NCBI GenBank assembly: GCA_029959085.1
Contig: JARWIR010000001.1
Coordinates: 16,731,730-16,795,729 of the forward strand
Origin: Nemophila menziesii
Lineage: Eukaryota; Streptophyta; Magnoliopsida; Boraginales; Hydrophyllaceae
Reading direction: 5' to 3'
DNA: 64,000 nucleotides
Made by a program: the position numbers and the translations under genes. The notes beneath the pieces are model-generated. The model made no database searches. It had not been told where the DNA came from and saw only the letters and a list, made by a program, of their open reading frames with translations. Positions 53,784 through 64,000 of the stretch are shown piece after piece (positions within the stretch are counted from its first letter, which is position 1; each line of letters starts with the position of its first letter).

Positions 53784-55172
53784 TGTTTGTCATCTCCAAA
53801 GTTGTGATAAAAAATGATATAAAATTGCACACACCTCTAGAGAACGGGATAAACTTTCTACAAGTGTATATACTGCTTGCAAATAATAAGTAAGTAAAAC
53901 GGATATCGTTCTTAGGGACTACAAAATTTAATTAGAATGTAGTATTCTTATGAAGTGTACTAGAAAGAGTTGATAGAGTAAATACACAAAGACACCAAAT
54001 ATGTGTTTGGTTGCGGTTTCAAGACTCTAATACAAATAATATTAATTAACTAAGACTCAAATCAAAGACAAAAAAGTAAATAACGAAGGATAAATACATC
54101 AGAGTATAAATATAGAACTCGTAAGTTATCCCCACTAGCCTTATCTTACATTTGATTGTTTAAAGGAGAATTGTGACATATGCAACAACCGAGATTCTAA
54201 ATTTCTCCTAATTCATGTCAAGGTAGCTTAAGAGGCAACCTCAACACTACTATGGTAATTGATTAAGGGGACCACATGCAATATCAATGTTATATCTAAC
54301 CTTATTGACTATCTAGTTAGGCACGCCTATCAGGATCACTATCGTATACTAGACGACTATGTATCGTTTTAAATAATGTAACCCCCCGTCAAGGTAACCG
54401 TCCTAATTACAAAAGGGACATCCCTATACTTGTGCATAGAAAGGACTACAAAATTAAGGTAACTACATAATGCAGAGTAGTCCCAAACAATATTCATTTA
54501 AGTGTAATGGGTTGGAATGGCATGAACCGCTTCTCAACTCCTTCTCCTTTTCTTTTCTCTTGCTTTAGGCATTTCTCTCTTCTAAATTGATTAAAAACTG
54601 ACTCGGGATTATTCTCTAATGTTAATTTATGGTATATATAGGTCAAGAAAACATTTTATGGGTTGTGGGCTTGTTTTAAGTGACAAATCCCACCCCAAAA
54701 ACGTTTTACTTATGTGTGGACTAGTTCGAACCATGGCAGCGACAATTAGCATAACTTATTAAAGTCAAATCCTAATTGCAAACCATCAAATCCTAGTTGG
54801 ATATCCAAGGGATCCTCTAGAATCACGGTTAATCTTGCGTGGCACCTCGATCAATGCACTTTCCAAATCTGTCCAGCACATGCTTTCACTTTCTAGATGT
54901 GGCCGACTCTTCCTTATTGCCAATACTTAGGGGTAAGCTCGATTTTTTCACTTCTAATCGGAGTATCCGAGTATCATAGGGTCCAAGTACCTAAGAGTTA
55001 CACACTTAACACACAAATTACGCACAAAAGCTCTAGAAATAGCATAATTCCGAAACTAGGCAAAACAATGTAAAACATCAATATATGCGGAAAATTACCT
55101 CAACGAAGCACTAAATACCCCTAAAATGATGTCTCATGGCTAGCTTAATCTATCACATAAATGGAGACATCA
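53784..55172 (-). mobile_element. LTR 'E' (same family as A)
   Basis: On the minus strand it begins TGATGTCTCC at 55,172. Its far end resembles copy C (TGTGATAAAAAATG near 53,802-53,815). The internal structure agrees (for example GATTCTAAATTTCTCC near 54,191). No target-site duplication was found, so the lower boundary is approximate and this could be part of a broken full element. Confidence 0.7.
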
Positions 55173-57512
55173 ACTATCTATGAAAGTCTATAGGCTTCCT
55201 TCCTTCCTCTGGACAAAGGCGAGGGAAGAATTTGTCTGAGCAATCTTTTTGTTTGGGAATCGAGCTCGCAATTTGTCAGTGAGTTAGGTGGAACTCTCAT
55301 TGGAGTGTGACTCTAGCTTGGAGTACCATAGTTGAGCATTTTCCAGATACAGTTGATGGGAAAGTCCAACAATAAATAACGTTTCACACTGTAATAAACT
55401 CTATATACCTTTATAAGGTGTTGATATATGCGTGTGGATTTGAGGAGCCATCCTATGCAGGAACGGTGGATGATTTATCTTCCACGTCATAACAGTGTCG
55501 AGTATCGCCCATGAGAAAGGGATGGTTATGTTGACGAGTAATACTCGGTCGACCTGGATTATTTCTCGTGGTTCGCCCATGCTCCTTCTTGGTCAATACT
55601 CATCTCGATGCTCGTACCGTTCCCTTTCCAGGTCTTCGTAAGCAAAGATTTTTCTCTATAATGCACTCTCGTATAGGCATGATCGATTCGTCGGGCAGAA
55701 TAGTCATGGATGCTAATGATGGGAGAATTTTGGGTCGGGGGTGCCTGTGAACGCCATAGCTGATCCAGAGCATGTCGTAACAGCTATTGAAAGTGTTGAG
55801 TTACTATTCGATGGATTGTTTCTTCCTCAACTACCAAATGGTTGGTGTATACTAGCAATTCTCCTAGGGGTGGGATGATGCTCGACACTGACTGGAGGCT
55901 AGAGACCATCTCTTTGCAGACCTCCATTCTCGGTTACAAAAAATATCTCTCTTTCGGTGCTAGGTGCGACAAGTGGTGGGGCTTCTGTCTCTTCATGTCT
56001 TTGCAAATCTAGCCCGTCCATGGTTTTCACCAGTAGGTTCGACAAGTTAAAAAAAACTACTATGGTAATTGTATCACCTAGGTTACAAAAAATATATCAT
56101 GAGTTTTTTTTCTAACAAATTAAAAAAAAAACTCATGATATATTTTTCATATGCGATTATAATTAATAAAATTTCATAAAAAATTAGTCGTAACATTATT
56201 GTATCAATTGAAATACTCATTCATGCTATTAATATTTTTCATGGCACACCTCAATTAAAAAAATTTACATGAACAAATTATACGCAAGATGATTGATTCA
56301 GTTAAAAAACTCATGAGATATTGTTCAATTAAAAAAAATCATGGAGAGCTACAATATATTATATGGGTCCAGTTAAGTACAATAATGAACATAAAATGAT
56401 GTCTCGTTATTAATATTTTTTTTGTCATTGAGAACTACAATTTCAAAAGAAACATGTGGTTACACTGTGTAACATATTAAGTATGACATATTCTACTATT
56501 TTGACAATTCCAAGTAGTACTTAGTTGTTTTTATTCGATGAGATTAACATTAAAGAATATTTTTAAAGTCGCTAACACATTGGTAAAGATCCTGGTCTAA
56601 CATAAGACCAGATGGATGTGTAAATAGCTTATTTGATTCTTTAATTTTATATACTTTGATAGCTTAAATTATTGATTAAATGACTTCCGTTGCCATCAAT
56701 CACATTTTATTGTAATTTAACTCATTAAGATAATAAACATGAAAATAGTACAATTCAATTTTTCATAATATGTATGTGAAAATATAGGTCCAATATTCAA
56801 TTGTTTAAAAGTAAAGTATTTTTAATTATTATAAAAATATTAAAAAAAAATTGTATGTCAAAATCTGTCAAAATATATAAAGGATTTACAAAAATCCATT
56901 CAACTCTATACAAGATTTAGAAGAAATCTGTCAAAATCTGCCAAAATTTGTTTGAATTTAAACTATCCATAAAATCTACAAAATCTATAGACTTTTTAAA
57001 GTCCAAAAAGTTCCGTCAAATTCTCAATTAAATACACCCCCTAAAACTACTAAGGACCATGAGAGATACATTCACGAGAAAATTTACATTAGTGATTCGG
57101 ATGTAAATATTCTACCTTTTTATTAAAGAATGTAAAATTTTTAATGCCGGTCTTTATCTTAGTATTATAAATGTATTAAACAATAACAGATTTATTTTTA
57201 TTTTTTTATAATAGAACATTACAGAGTAGTTCTGTAGATAAGAATAATAAGGTTTCTAATGTTCACATAGGTTAATCTTTTTATAATAAAATTATTTAAT
57301 TACTTTCGCCTTTAATAATTTCTCGCCATAACTTGAGCCTCCAGCCGTAATCTTTATGAGATTCATCGAATTTGGTAAGTCAATTTGTGCATTTTTTTTC
57401 TTGGTCAATCAATTTGTGCATTGAGTTAGCTTTCTCTTTCCTCTATTTTCTCTCTCTCCGACAAGAGAAAAAACCGAAGGAGACTTCCAGTGAGAGAAAA
57501 TCTAGACACTAA
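55173..57512. other. Spacer, no recognised gene
   Basis: GC-moderate sequence to about 56,040 (possibly decayed retroelement), then very AT-rich. An inverted repeat with arms AAAAATATATCATGAGTTTT and its complement lies at 56,087-56,147 and could form a strong hairpin. No intact ORF. Confidence 0.4.
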
Positions 57513-57703
57513 GTGCCCGTTTGGGATTGCTTTTTGAAATAATCACTCAAAGTGATTTTAAATCTATAGCAATATTTTAGACTCTAAAATAATCACTAAA
57601 AGTGATTTTAGATGTCAAATTTTTTTTAATATTTTTTACAAATATTTTAATTTTAATCAAAAAAACGTTTTTAACTCCAAAATAATTAATCCCAAACGGG
57701 CAC
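57513..57703. mobile_element. Tourist-like MITE just upstream of CTR1
   Basis: The 16-bp terminal repeat GTGCCCGTTTGGGATT is exact at both ends. The flanking 3-bp duplication TAA (57,510-57,512 and 57,704-57,706) is the PIF/Harbinger signature. Length 191 bp, no coding. Inside is a repeated AATCACTNAAAGTGATTTTA unit. It ends 95 bp before the CTR1 ATG. Confidence 0.88.
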
Positions 57704-57798
57704 TAATTGTTTGTTTAGTGATGGCGGTTTTATAGGGTTTAATAAAATATATAATATATATTAACTTAAAAGTTTTTTGAGGTAAAATTTCGATCGAA

Positions 57799-60700
57799 AT
57801 GAATGGTAGGAGAACGAGTTATACTTTGTTGAGTCAATTTTCTGAGGATAATATCAACCAGCCGTCTAATTTCGGCGCCATGGGAGGCGGAGGAGTAGCA
57901 GCGCCGTACTACGAATCTCACTCTGGCGAGAAGAATAATAGAGGATTTGAGTGGGAGTTAGTTGATCAGAGAATGATCCAGCAGCAGCCGCTACAGAATC
58001 GGATCGGGGTGGCGGCGGCTCCAGTTCCAATGGCTTTGCAGAGACAATCAAGTGGGAGCAGCTTCGATGAGAGCGTGATCTCAGGGGAGCACTATATGGC
58101 GTCCACATCAAATCCTGAGGCGTTTGGCCATGGTGAATTGAGGTTTAAGCCGATGGTGGATAGAGATGGTGGTTCTTCATCTTCGAAGAGCTGGGCCCAG
58201 CAGACTGAAGAGAGTTATCAGCTACAGCTGGCGTTGACACTTAGGCTCTCATCGGAAGCTACATGTGCAGATGATCCAAATTTCCTCGATCCTGTCCCCG
58301 ATGATACTCTATCCAGGTCTTCCTCTTCACAAGCTTCGCCACGTTCCATGTCTCATCGATTCTGGGTGAGCCTTTGTCTCTTCGTTTGTGTAGATTAATA
58401 TGAAACATTGATTATATGCTATAAGTTCACATGGTTTAAACTTTCAAATTATTTTATAAATATGTTTGAGTAATTTGGTGTTGATCCACTTTTAATAACT
58501 TTTAAATTTGTTGAATTTCTTATTCCCTAGAGGCTCTTGTGGAAGAAGAGTAATTGATTAAACCATATGTAGTAATTAATATTCTACCTAAAAAAAGAGA
58601 AGTAAGAAATGATATTTTCAAGTCTGCTTTCTTAAAATAAAGTGGTGACTCACTGGGAGTACAATTAGTGTGATGTCCAGTGAAATATATTGAGCCGAGA
58701 AGTCAATAATTGTTTTGTCATTTCTTTCCACTAATCCATAATGAGGGGTAATTATATAATTACCACCTGCCTCATGTGTCTAAAACATTTCTAGCATTAT
58801 ATTAAGGGCTTTTCGCATTTTATCCCCCAAAGTTTTACAAAATTCCCCAGATATATCATAACTCGCATTAATGGCTTCTTGGAGGGTGTGAAGGCAAAAA
58901 TAACTCCCCTGATGACCTCATCGCATATAAAAATGTCTCCTGATGACCTCATCGCATATAAATCCAAAATCCCAAACCCACAAAAATAAATTCCATTGAT
59001 GACTTCATTGTACCAACCAATTCACATAAACGTTTTAGTATCTTAAGAAATATTGATACAATTAGGTGATACAGTCATTGTACAGGGACCATTATCTTAA
59101 AAAATTATTAATTTTGTAATGGTTTATTTGATGATTCTGTGTGTTCTGTGCTGCTAACATCCATTCAATAACTTTGATGCAAGTTTTGTCCAATAACCTG
59201 GAAAATTAGTCGAGATTATTGAGCGGTTTATAAGTAATTAATCTTCAAGGATAGGCTTCATCTTTTCTATCGGGTTCAAACTAATTTCGTCACTTCAACG
59301 TGAGTTTCAACTAGTTTCGTCAGATATGATATATTTTTATATTTGAGGAAACTAGTGTTAACGTGCACTAAAACTATCATATATATTTTAGTAGTAGAAC
59401 CCTTTGTAATTTGTTTCACATATACTGTTGTTTCTTTACAAGCATGCACTTTACACTTTTTGATCCTCTTCAACATGCCACTTTATGTCTAGTCCAAGGT
59501 CCATCAGAACTGTCCGTGTAAACTGTGTAGTTGATCAAAAATAGTAAGTACTTGTAAACAGGAACTGTAGAAGCAGGTTTCTAGTTTGTATACATAATGA
59601 TTGATGAGTAAACTTATAATATAATAATATGTCTGATCAGGTAAATGGGTCATTATCATACTTTGATAGAGTTCCGGATGGATTTTACTTGATTCACGGA
59701 ATGGATCCATATGTGTGGACTGTATGCAACGATGTACAAGAAGATGGTCGAATCCCTAACATTGAATCATTAAAAGCTGTTGATCCGTCCGTTTCATCTT
59801 CAATTGAAGTGATATTGATTGATCGACAAAATGATCCTAGATTGAAAGATTTGCATAATCGTGTTAATAACGTGTCTTCTAGTTGTAGTTCAACTAAAGA
59901 AGTTGTTGAGCAGCTTGCTCAATTAGTATGCAAAATCATGGGGTGAGTCTGTGTCTGAGTCCGAGTCCGAGTCCTCACATTCAACTCTAATTTTCTCTTT
60001 TATTGTAATACTTATCGCAATTGTGTGCCTGTTTTCTATTTAAGGGGTGCAGCTTCTAATGAAGAAGGTGAATTGTCAACTATTTGGAAGGAATGTAGTG
60101 ATAATCTTAAAGGTTGTTTAGGATCCATTGTACTACCCATTGGTAGTTTATCTGTTGGCCTTTGTAGACATCGCGCTTTACTATTTAAGGTATGTTTACA
60201 AGTTATTGTATTATGCTCAGAAATCAATCAGATCTAGATAAATAATAATTAACTTATTATATTGCAGGTACTTGCTGAGGTTATCAATTTACCTTGCCGA
60301 ATTGCCAAAGGATGCAAATATTGTACTAGAAGTGATGCTTCCTCTTGTCTTGTAAGATTTGGTATTGACAGGTAGGTATACATTGAGATCTAAACATATT
60401 TATACTTTTTAACCTTTGCTTTATTTGGTGATCCAACATCTTTATAGGGAGTATGTAGTTGATTTGATTGGGAAACCAGGATGTTTATGCGATCCTGATT
60501 CAATGCTTAATGGTTCATCATCCATCTCAATTTCTTCCCCATTGCGTTTTCCACATTTTAGACAGGTGGCACCTGCTGTTGATTTTAAGTCATTGGCTAG
60601 ACAGTACTTCTCAGACTCTCACTCACTCAATCTAGTTTTTGATCAAGATTCTTCAAAAGGTCATATCTATATGATTTTCTAGATGACTTTTAAGGTTTAC

Positions 60701-62373
60701 TTACATTTTTATTATTTGTTAATGCAGGAATTGATGGAGAGTATGGTAAACAATCAGATAGGAACAGTCCAGTTCTTGGTTCAACTAACCAAAACGAAGC
60801 TCCTCCTATGAGAGTGTATGATCCATCATATCTTATAACCTCAGGGAATATGTTGAGACAACCAGTTGGACATGCACAAAATCAACCTCTTATAGCTTTA
60901 TCAGATCCAAGGCCACAATATAATAAGCCCAATAATAATAGAGAACTTAATTTTGATATTGAAGATCTCGAGATATCTTGGAGTGATCTTGTTTTAAAGG
61001 AGAGAATTGGTGCAGGTAAATAGTAGTTATTACCCAACCAAACTATTTTCTTACAACTCATTAAATGATTGGTTGTTACTGAATTTCAGGTTCTTTTGGC
61101 ACTGTCCATCGTGCGGAGTGGAATGGTTCTGTAAGATACTACTTACTTGTCTTAGATTATGGGTGACATAAACATAATTTATTCTTTGATTGTCTTGTAA
61201 CAAGTTTTTTTACATTTTAGGATGTTGCTGTGAAGATACTCATGGAACAAGACTTGCAGGCTGAGAGATTTAAAGACTTCTTAATGGAGGTAATGTTTCT
61301 CATCTTTTACTTGAGCAGTGAATATATATTATTTTATACATTTACAATCTCCTAGGTTGCAATAATGAAACGACTGCGTCATCCAAATATAGTTCTTTTC
61401 ATGGGTGCTGTCACACAGCCGCCAAACTTGTCCATAGTCACTGAATACTTATCAAGGTTTCTCTAATATATCTAACCTCTTAATATATATATCATTATCT
61501 TCTTTTTTTTTCTTTGTAACTAATTAAGTTTGACTTTGGTTACAGAGGTAGTTTGTATAGGCTTCTGCATAAACCTGGTGCAAGAGAAACGATGGATGAA
61601 AGGCGGCGATTGAGTATGGCTTACGATGTGGTATGTAACACCTAGTTTCTCTATTTGTACACTCATTCGTATCTCTCAATTCCCATAATATCAGGCTAAA
61701 GGGATGAATTATCTTCATAAACACAATCCCCCAATTGTTCATCGAGATCTGAAATCACCGAATCTGTTGGTTGACAAAAAATATACGGTCAAGGTAAATG
61801 ATGAATTTTTTCATTATTAGAGCATGTGATGGTGGTGGTGATATAATAATAACTGAGGAAGTTAAATAGGTATGTGATTTTGGGCTGTCTCGTTTGAAAG
61901 CAAACACATTCCTTTCATCAAAATCGGCAGCTGGAACTGTAAGTCCCATTTGTGTTTCTCATATGGGTCTCCCGTCCCACCCATTGTTGTTATCCTTAAA
62001 TCCTAATTTAGTCAAAAATTTGTGTAGCCTGAGTGGATGGCTCCGGAAGTTTTGCGTGATGAACCATCAAACGAAAAATCAGATGTATATAGCTTTGGTG
62101 TCATCTTATGGGAGCTTACAACATTGCAACAACCATGGGGTAATTTAAACCCAGCACAGGTACATACATATTCCCCTTCTTCTCTAAACTAGACTATATA
62201 TATATATATTATTGTTAGCTTCAGCTCATTTGAAGTTTGTCTTATATAGGTTGTAGCTGCAGTTGGATTCAAGGGTCTAAGACTTGAAATTCCACGCAAT
62301 TTGAACCCTGAAGTAGGCGCAATGATTGAAGCTTGCTGTGCTAAGTGAGTCACTCACTCATTTTCTTTCTTTT

Positions 62374-62406
<33 letters not shown>

Positions 62407-62535
62407 CTTATTTATTGTAATTGCAGTGATCCACGCACACGACCCTCCTTTTCAACCATCATGGAACTACTGAGACCGTTAATTAGATCTTCTTCAACAC
62501 CTCATTCAGATCATCCAGACATGCCTTTGCCATGA
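57799..62535 (+). CDS. CTR1: CTR1-type Raf-like protein kinase (ethylene signalling), 15 exons
   Basis: CTR1 binds ethylene receptors at the ER and represses the response by phosphorylating EIN2. Exons: 57799-58365, 59641-59942, 60045-60189, 60268-60371, 60448-60659, 60728-61015, 61090-61130, 61221-61289, 61356-61456, 61546-61630, 61695-61793, 61870-61938, 62028-62159, 62250-62344, 62427-62535. All introns are GT-AG; the product is 805 residues, near the Arabidopsis length of about 821. The N-terminus has [15 protein letters not shown] and [20 protein letters not shown], followed by the EDR1/CTR1 domain (about 185-425; [25 protein letters not shown]). The C-terminal kinase has [13 protein letters not shown], Lys558 (VAVKIL), HRDLKSPN with Asp656, DFG at 674 and PEWMAPE. 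All catalytic residues are intact. Intron 1 is long (1,275 bp). Confidence 0.97.
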
Positions 62536-63210
62536 TTACATTATCTGAGGTTTCTACATCTACACATCCTCTTCTTTTACTTTGTTATATTGCATGCACT
62601 AAATTTATTCCGAAATTCATATCTTTTCTGCAGGCTTTCACTTTGTACATACTTTGAATACCGATGTACTGAAAGCAAGATGAGTATTGCATTTGTGTTA
62701 CTACTCTGGAGAGTTTTTTTGGCCAATCAGTTTATGAATTTCTTCATTTGTTTTATATGCATGCACATACCATTCAAAATTAGCATAAGGAATCCTATAC
62801 TATATTGAGTTGGATCTTTATATATACGTTCTTGTGCCATTATTCGTGTCTCTCCTTTGCTTAAATGAACCTGCCAATGAACAAGTTTGCTTCTCCGTCC
62901 CTTCCACCTACCCCTACAAGAAACTCCATTTTTTTTTATTGATAATTGAGGGAAAAGACATTATTAAGCACCAACGTACACTAATATCTCCAGAAGATAC
63001 ATGGATGTTTCTATTTACAGAAATAGCTGTCCAATGAAATAGAAGTGACCTTAATTTTACAAACTATGTCTCCTGTTTGCCTGCATTCTTCTTTTGCTTT
63101 GTTCGCCACTATATAGTTCAAGAAATATCAAGTTACATGTTATTTATTTCATTAACAGTTTTGGGACTGTTTTACCATCCCAAACCCAGTTTAGAATCTG
63201 TAACTGCATG
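62536..63210. other. CTR1 3' region and spacer
   Basis: The probable 3' UTR comes first. Short ORFs (62,590-63,037) are not recognised as genes. Confidence 0.45.
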
Positions 63211-63211
63211 A

Positions 63212-63273
<62 letters not shown>
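63212..63273. repeat. (AT)n microsatellite
   Basis: About 30 AT repeats. Confidence 0.95.
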
Positions 63274-63278
<5 letters not shown>

Positions 63279-63742
63279 GAAATTTAGCCAAAATCATCAC
63301 ATTTTATTACATAGTTTTGTTCATAAAGTTGTTTTCATGCAAAATTGACCCTAATTTTGTTCAAATATGCATATTTTTTTCTCAATTTCAATGAATTTCT
63401 CTTAATGGAGTTTCAAGTTCTGTGAAGAAGCAAATCGAAATTTGCTCTTATTAGTACGTGTCTCTACTTGGATATTGGTGTCAAAAGAACCATAGAAATG
63501 AGAGCAAATATAGATGGTGTTATCTTATTATTATTATAATTATCATCATCTAAAGCCGCTAGAGATGTTGCCTGGATTTTGTAGAAGAATATGTCTTCAC
63601 CAATTTCGTTTTTCTTTAAAATATCTCACTTCAATCATACTTTTGATGCCAAAAGTTTCATTTTCACCCCCCCTCCAATTACATTCAACCCCCTCCCCCT
63701 CTCCAATTACATTTACGTTCCATAAAACTATGTCCTAAGAGT
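63274..63742. other. Spacer, no gene seen
   Basis: AT-rich, with a C-rich patch (63,666-63,705, CCCCCCTCCAATTAC repeated). No gene. Confidence 0.4.
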
Positions 63743-64000
63743 AGGGATGGCAATGGTTATGGTTAAAAACCGAAACCGATGATAACCGAACCGATTAAAA
63801 ACCGAATTATGTAACCGTGGTTAAAACCATTAGGTTATGGTTTTGAAAAGTGTAACCGATGGTTAAAACCGTTAGGTTATGGTTTTTGATAAAAATAAAA
63901 CCGGAAAACCGTTTATTATCATATATATTTTCAAATTTATAATAATTTAGATTAAATTAGATATATTGAAATTCTAAAAGCAAAATCAAACTACTAAATT
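63743..64000. mobile_element. Repeat end with AACCG/GGTTA motifs, cut by the window
   Basis: It starts TAGGGATGGCAATGGTTATG, like the ends of common plant repeats (hAT-like starts of the TAGGGGTGGCAA type). It continues with many AACCGA and GGTTATGGTT units in both orientations. The class is uncertain because the other end lies outside the window. Confidence 0.45.

Noticed and set aside
57866..58111. 81-codon minus-strand ORF
   Set aside because: Shadow of CTR1 exon 1.
62590..63037. Short ORFs downstream of CTR1
   Set aside because: They lie in the probable 3' UTR and have no recognisable domains.

Overview
The window is nuclear DNA of a flowering plant, most likely a eudicot; I cannot name the species. 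It is AT-rich, introns are spliced (nearly all GT-AG), and three complete plant genes are present: cytosolic enolase (36,151-39,048, +), an HD2-type histone deacetylase (45,381-47,654, -) and a CTR1-type Raf-like kinase of ethylene signalling (57,799-62,535, +). A tRNA-Leu(UAA) gene lies at 42,191-42,272 (-). These genes have unrelated jobs and do not form a pathway; most of the remainder is transposable elements.

Left part (1-13.4 kb): a solo LTR with a second solo LTR of the same family nested inside it (each with a 5-bp target duplication), a SINE, microsatellites, a tandemly duplicated PPR-like relic, and a 5'-truncated LINE (9.86-13.36 kb) with reverse transcriptase and RNase H regions.

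Centre (13.6-27.1 kb): a large Mutator-like element bounded by a 53-bp inverted repeat (46/53 identical). It carries a broken MULE transposase (+) and a convergent broken gene with a Ulp1/C48-like domain (-). Its non-coding spaces, and not its exons, hold more than fifty imperfect palindromes of the form TTGTGTGTTG - 3 nt - CAACACACAA. This array is the most unusual structure in the window.

Right of it (27.5-36 kb): a Ty1/copia fragment, an LTR/PBS fragment, a possible organelle-derived insert, two more LTRs of the first family (one followed by a TGGCGCC primer-binding site and leader), and a 1.5-kb terminal-inverted-repeat element holding a nested MITE, next to a SINE. This lies directly upstream of enolase.

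From 39 to 57.7 kb the genes are separated by another possible organelle insert, a MULE relic, tandem repeats with the tRNA gene and a decayed second copy, LINE relics, a SINE, a 523-bp TIR element, a fifth LTR, and a Tourist-like MITE ending 95 bp before the CTR1 start codon. Another repeat end starts near 63.74 kb and runs off the window.
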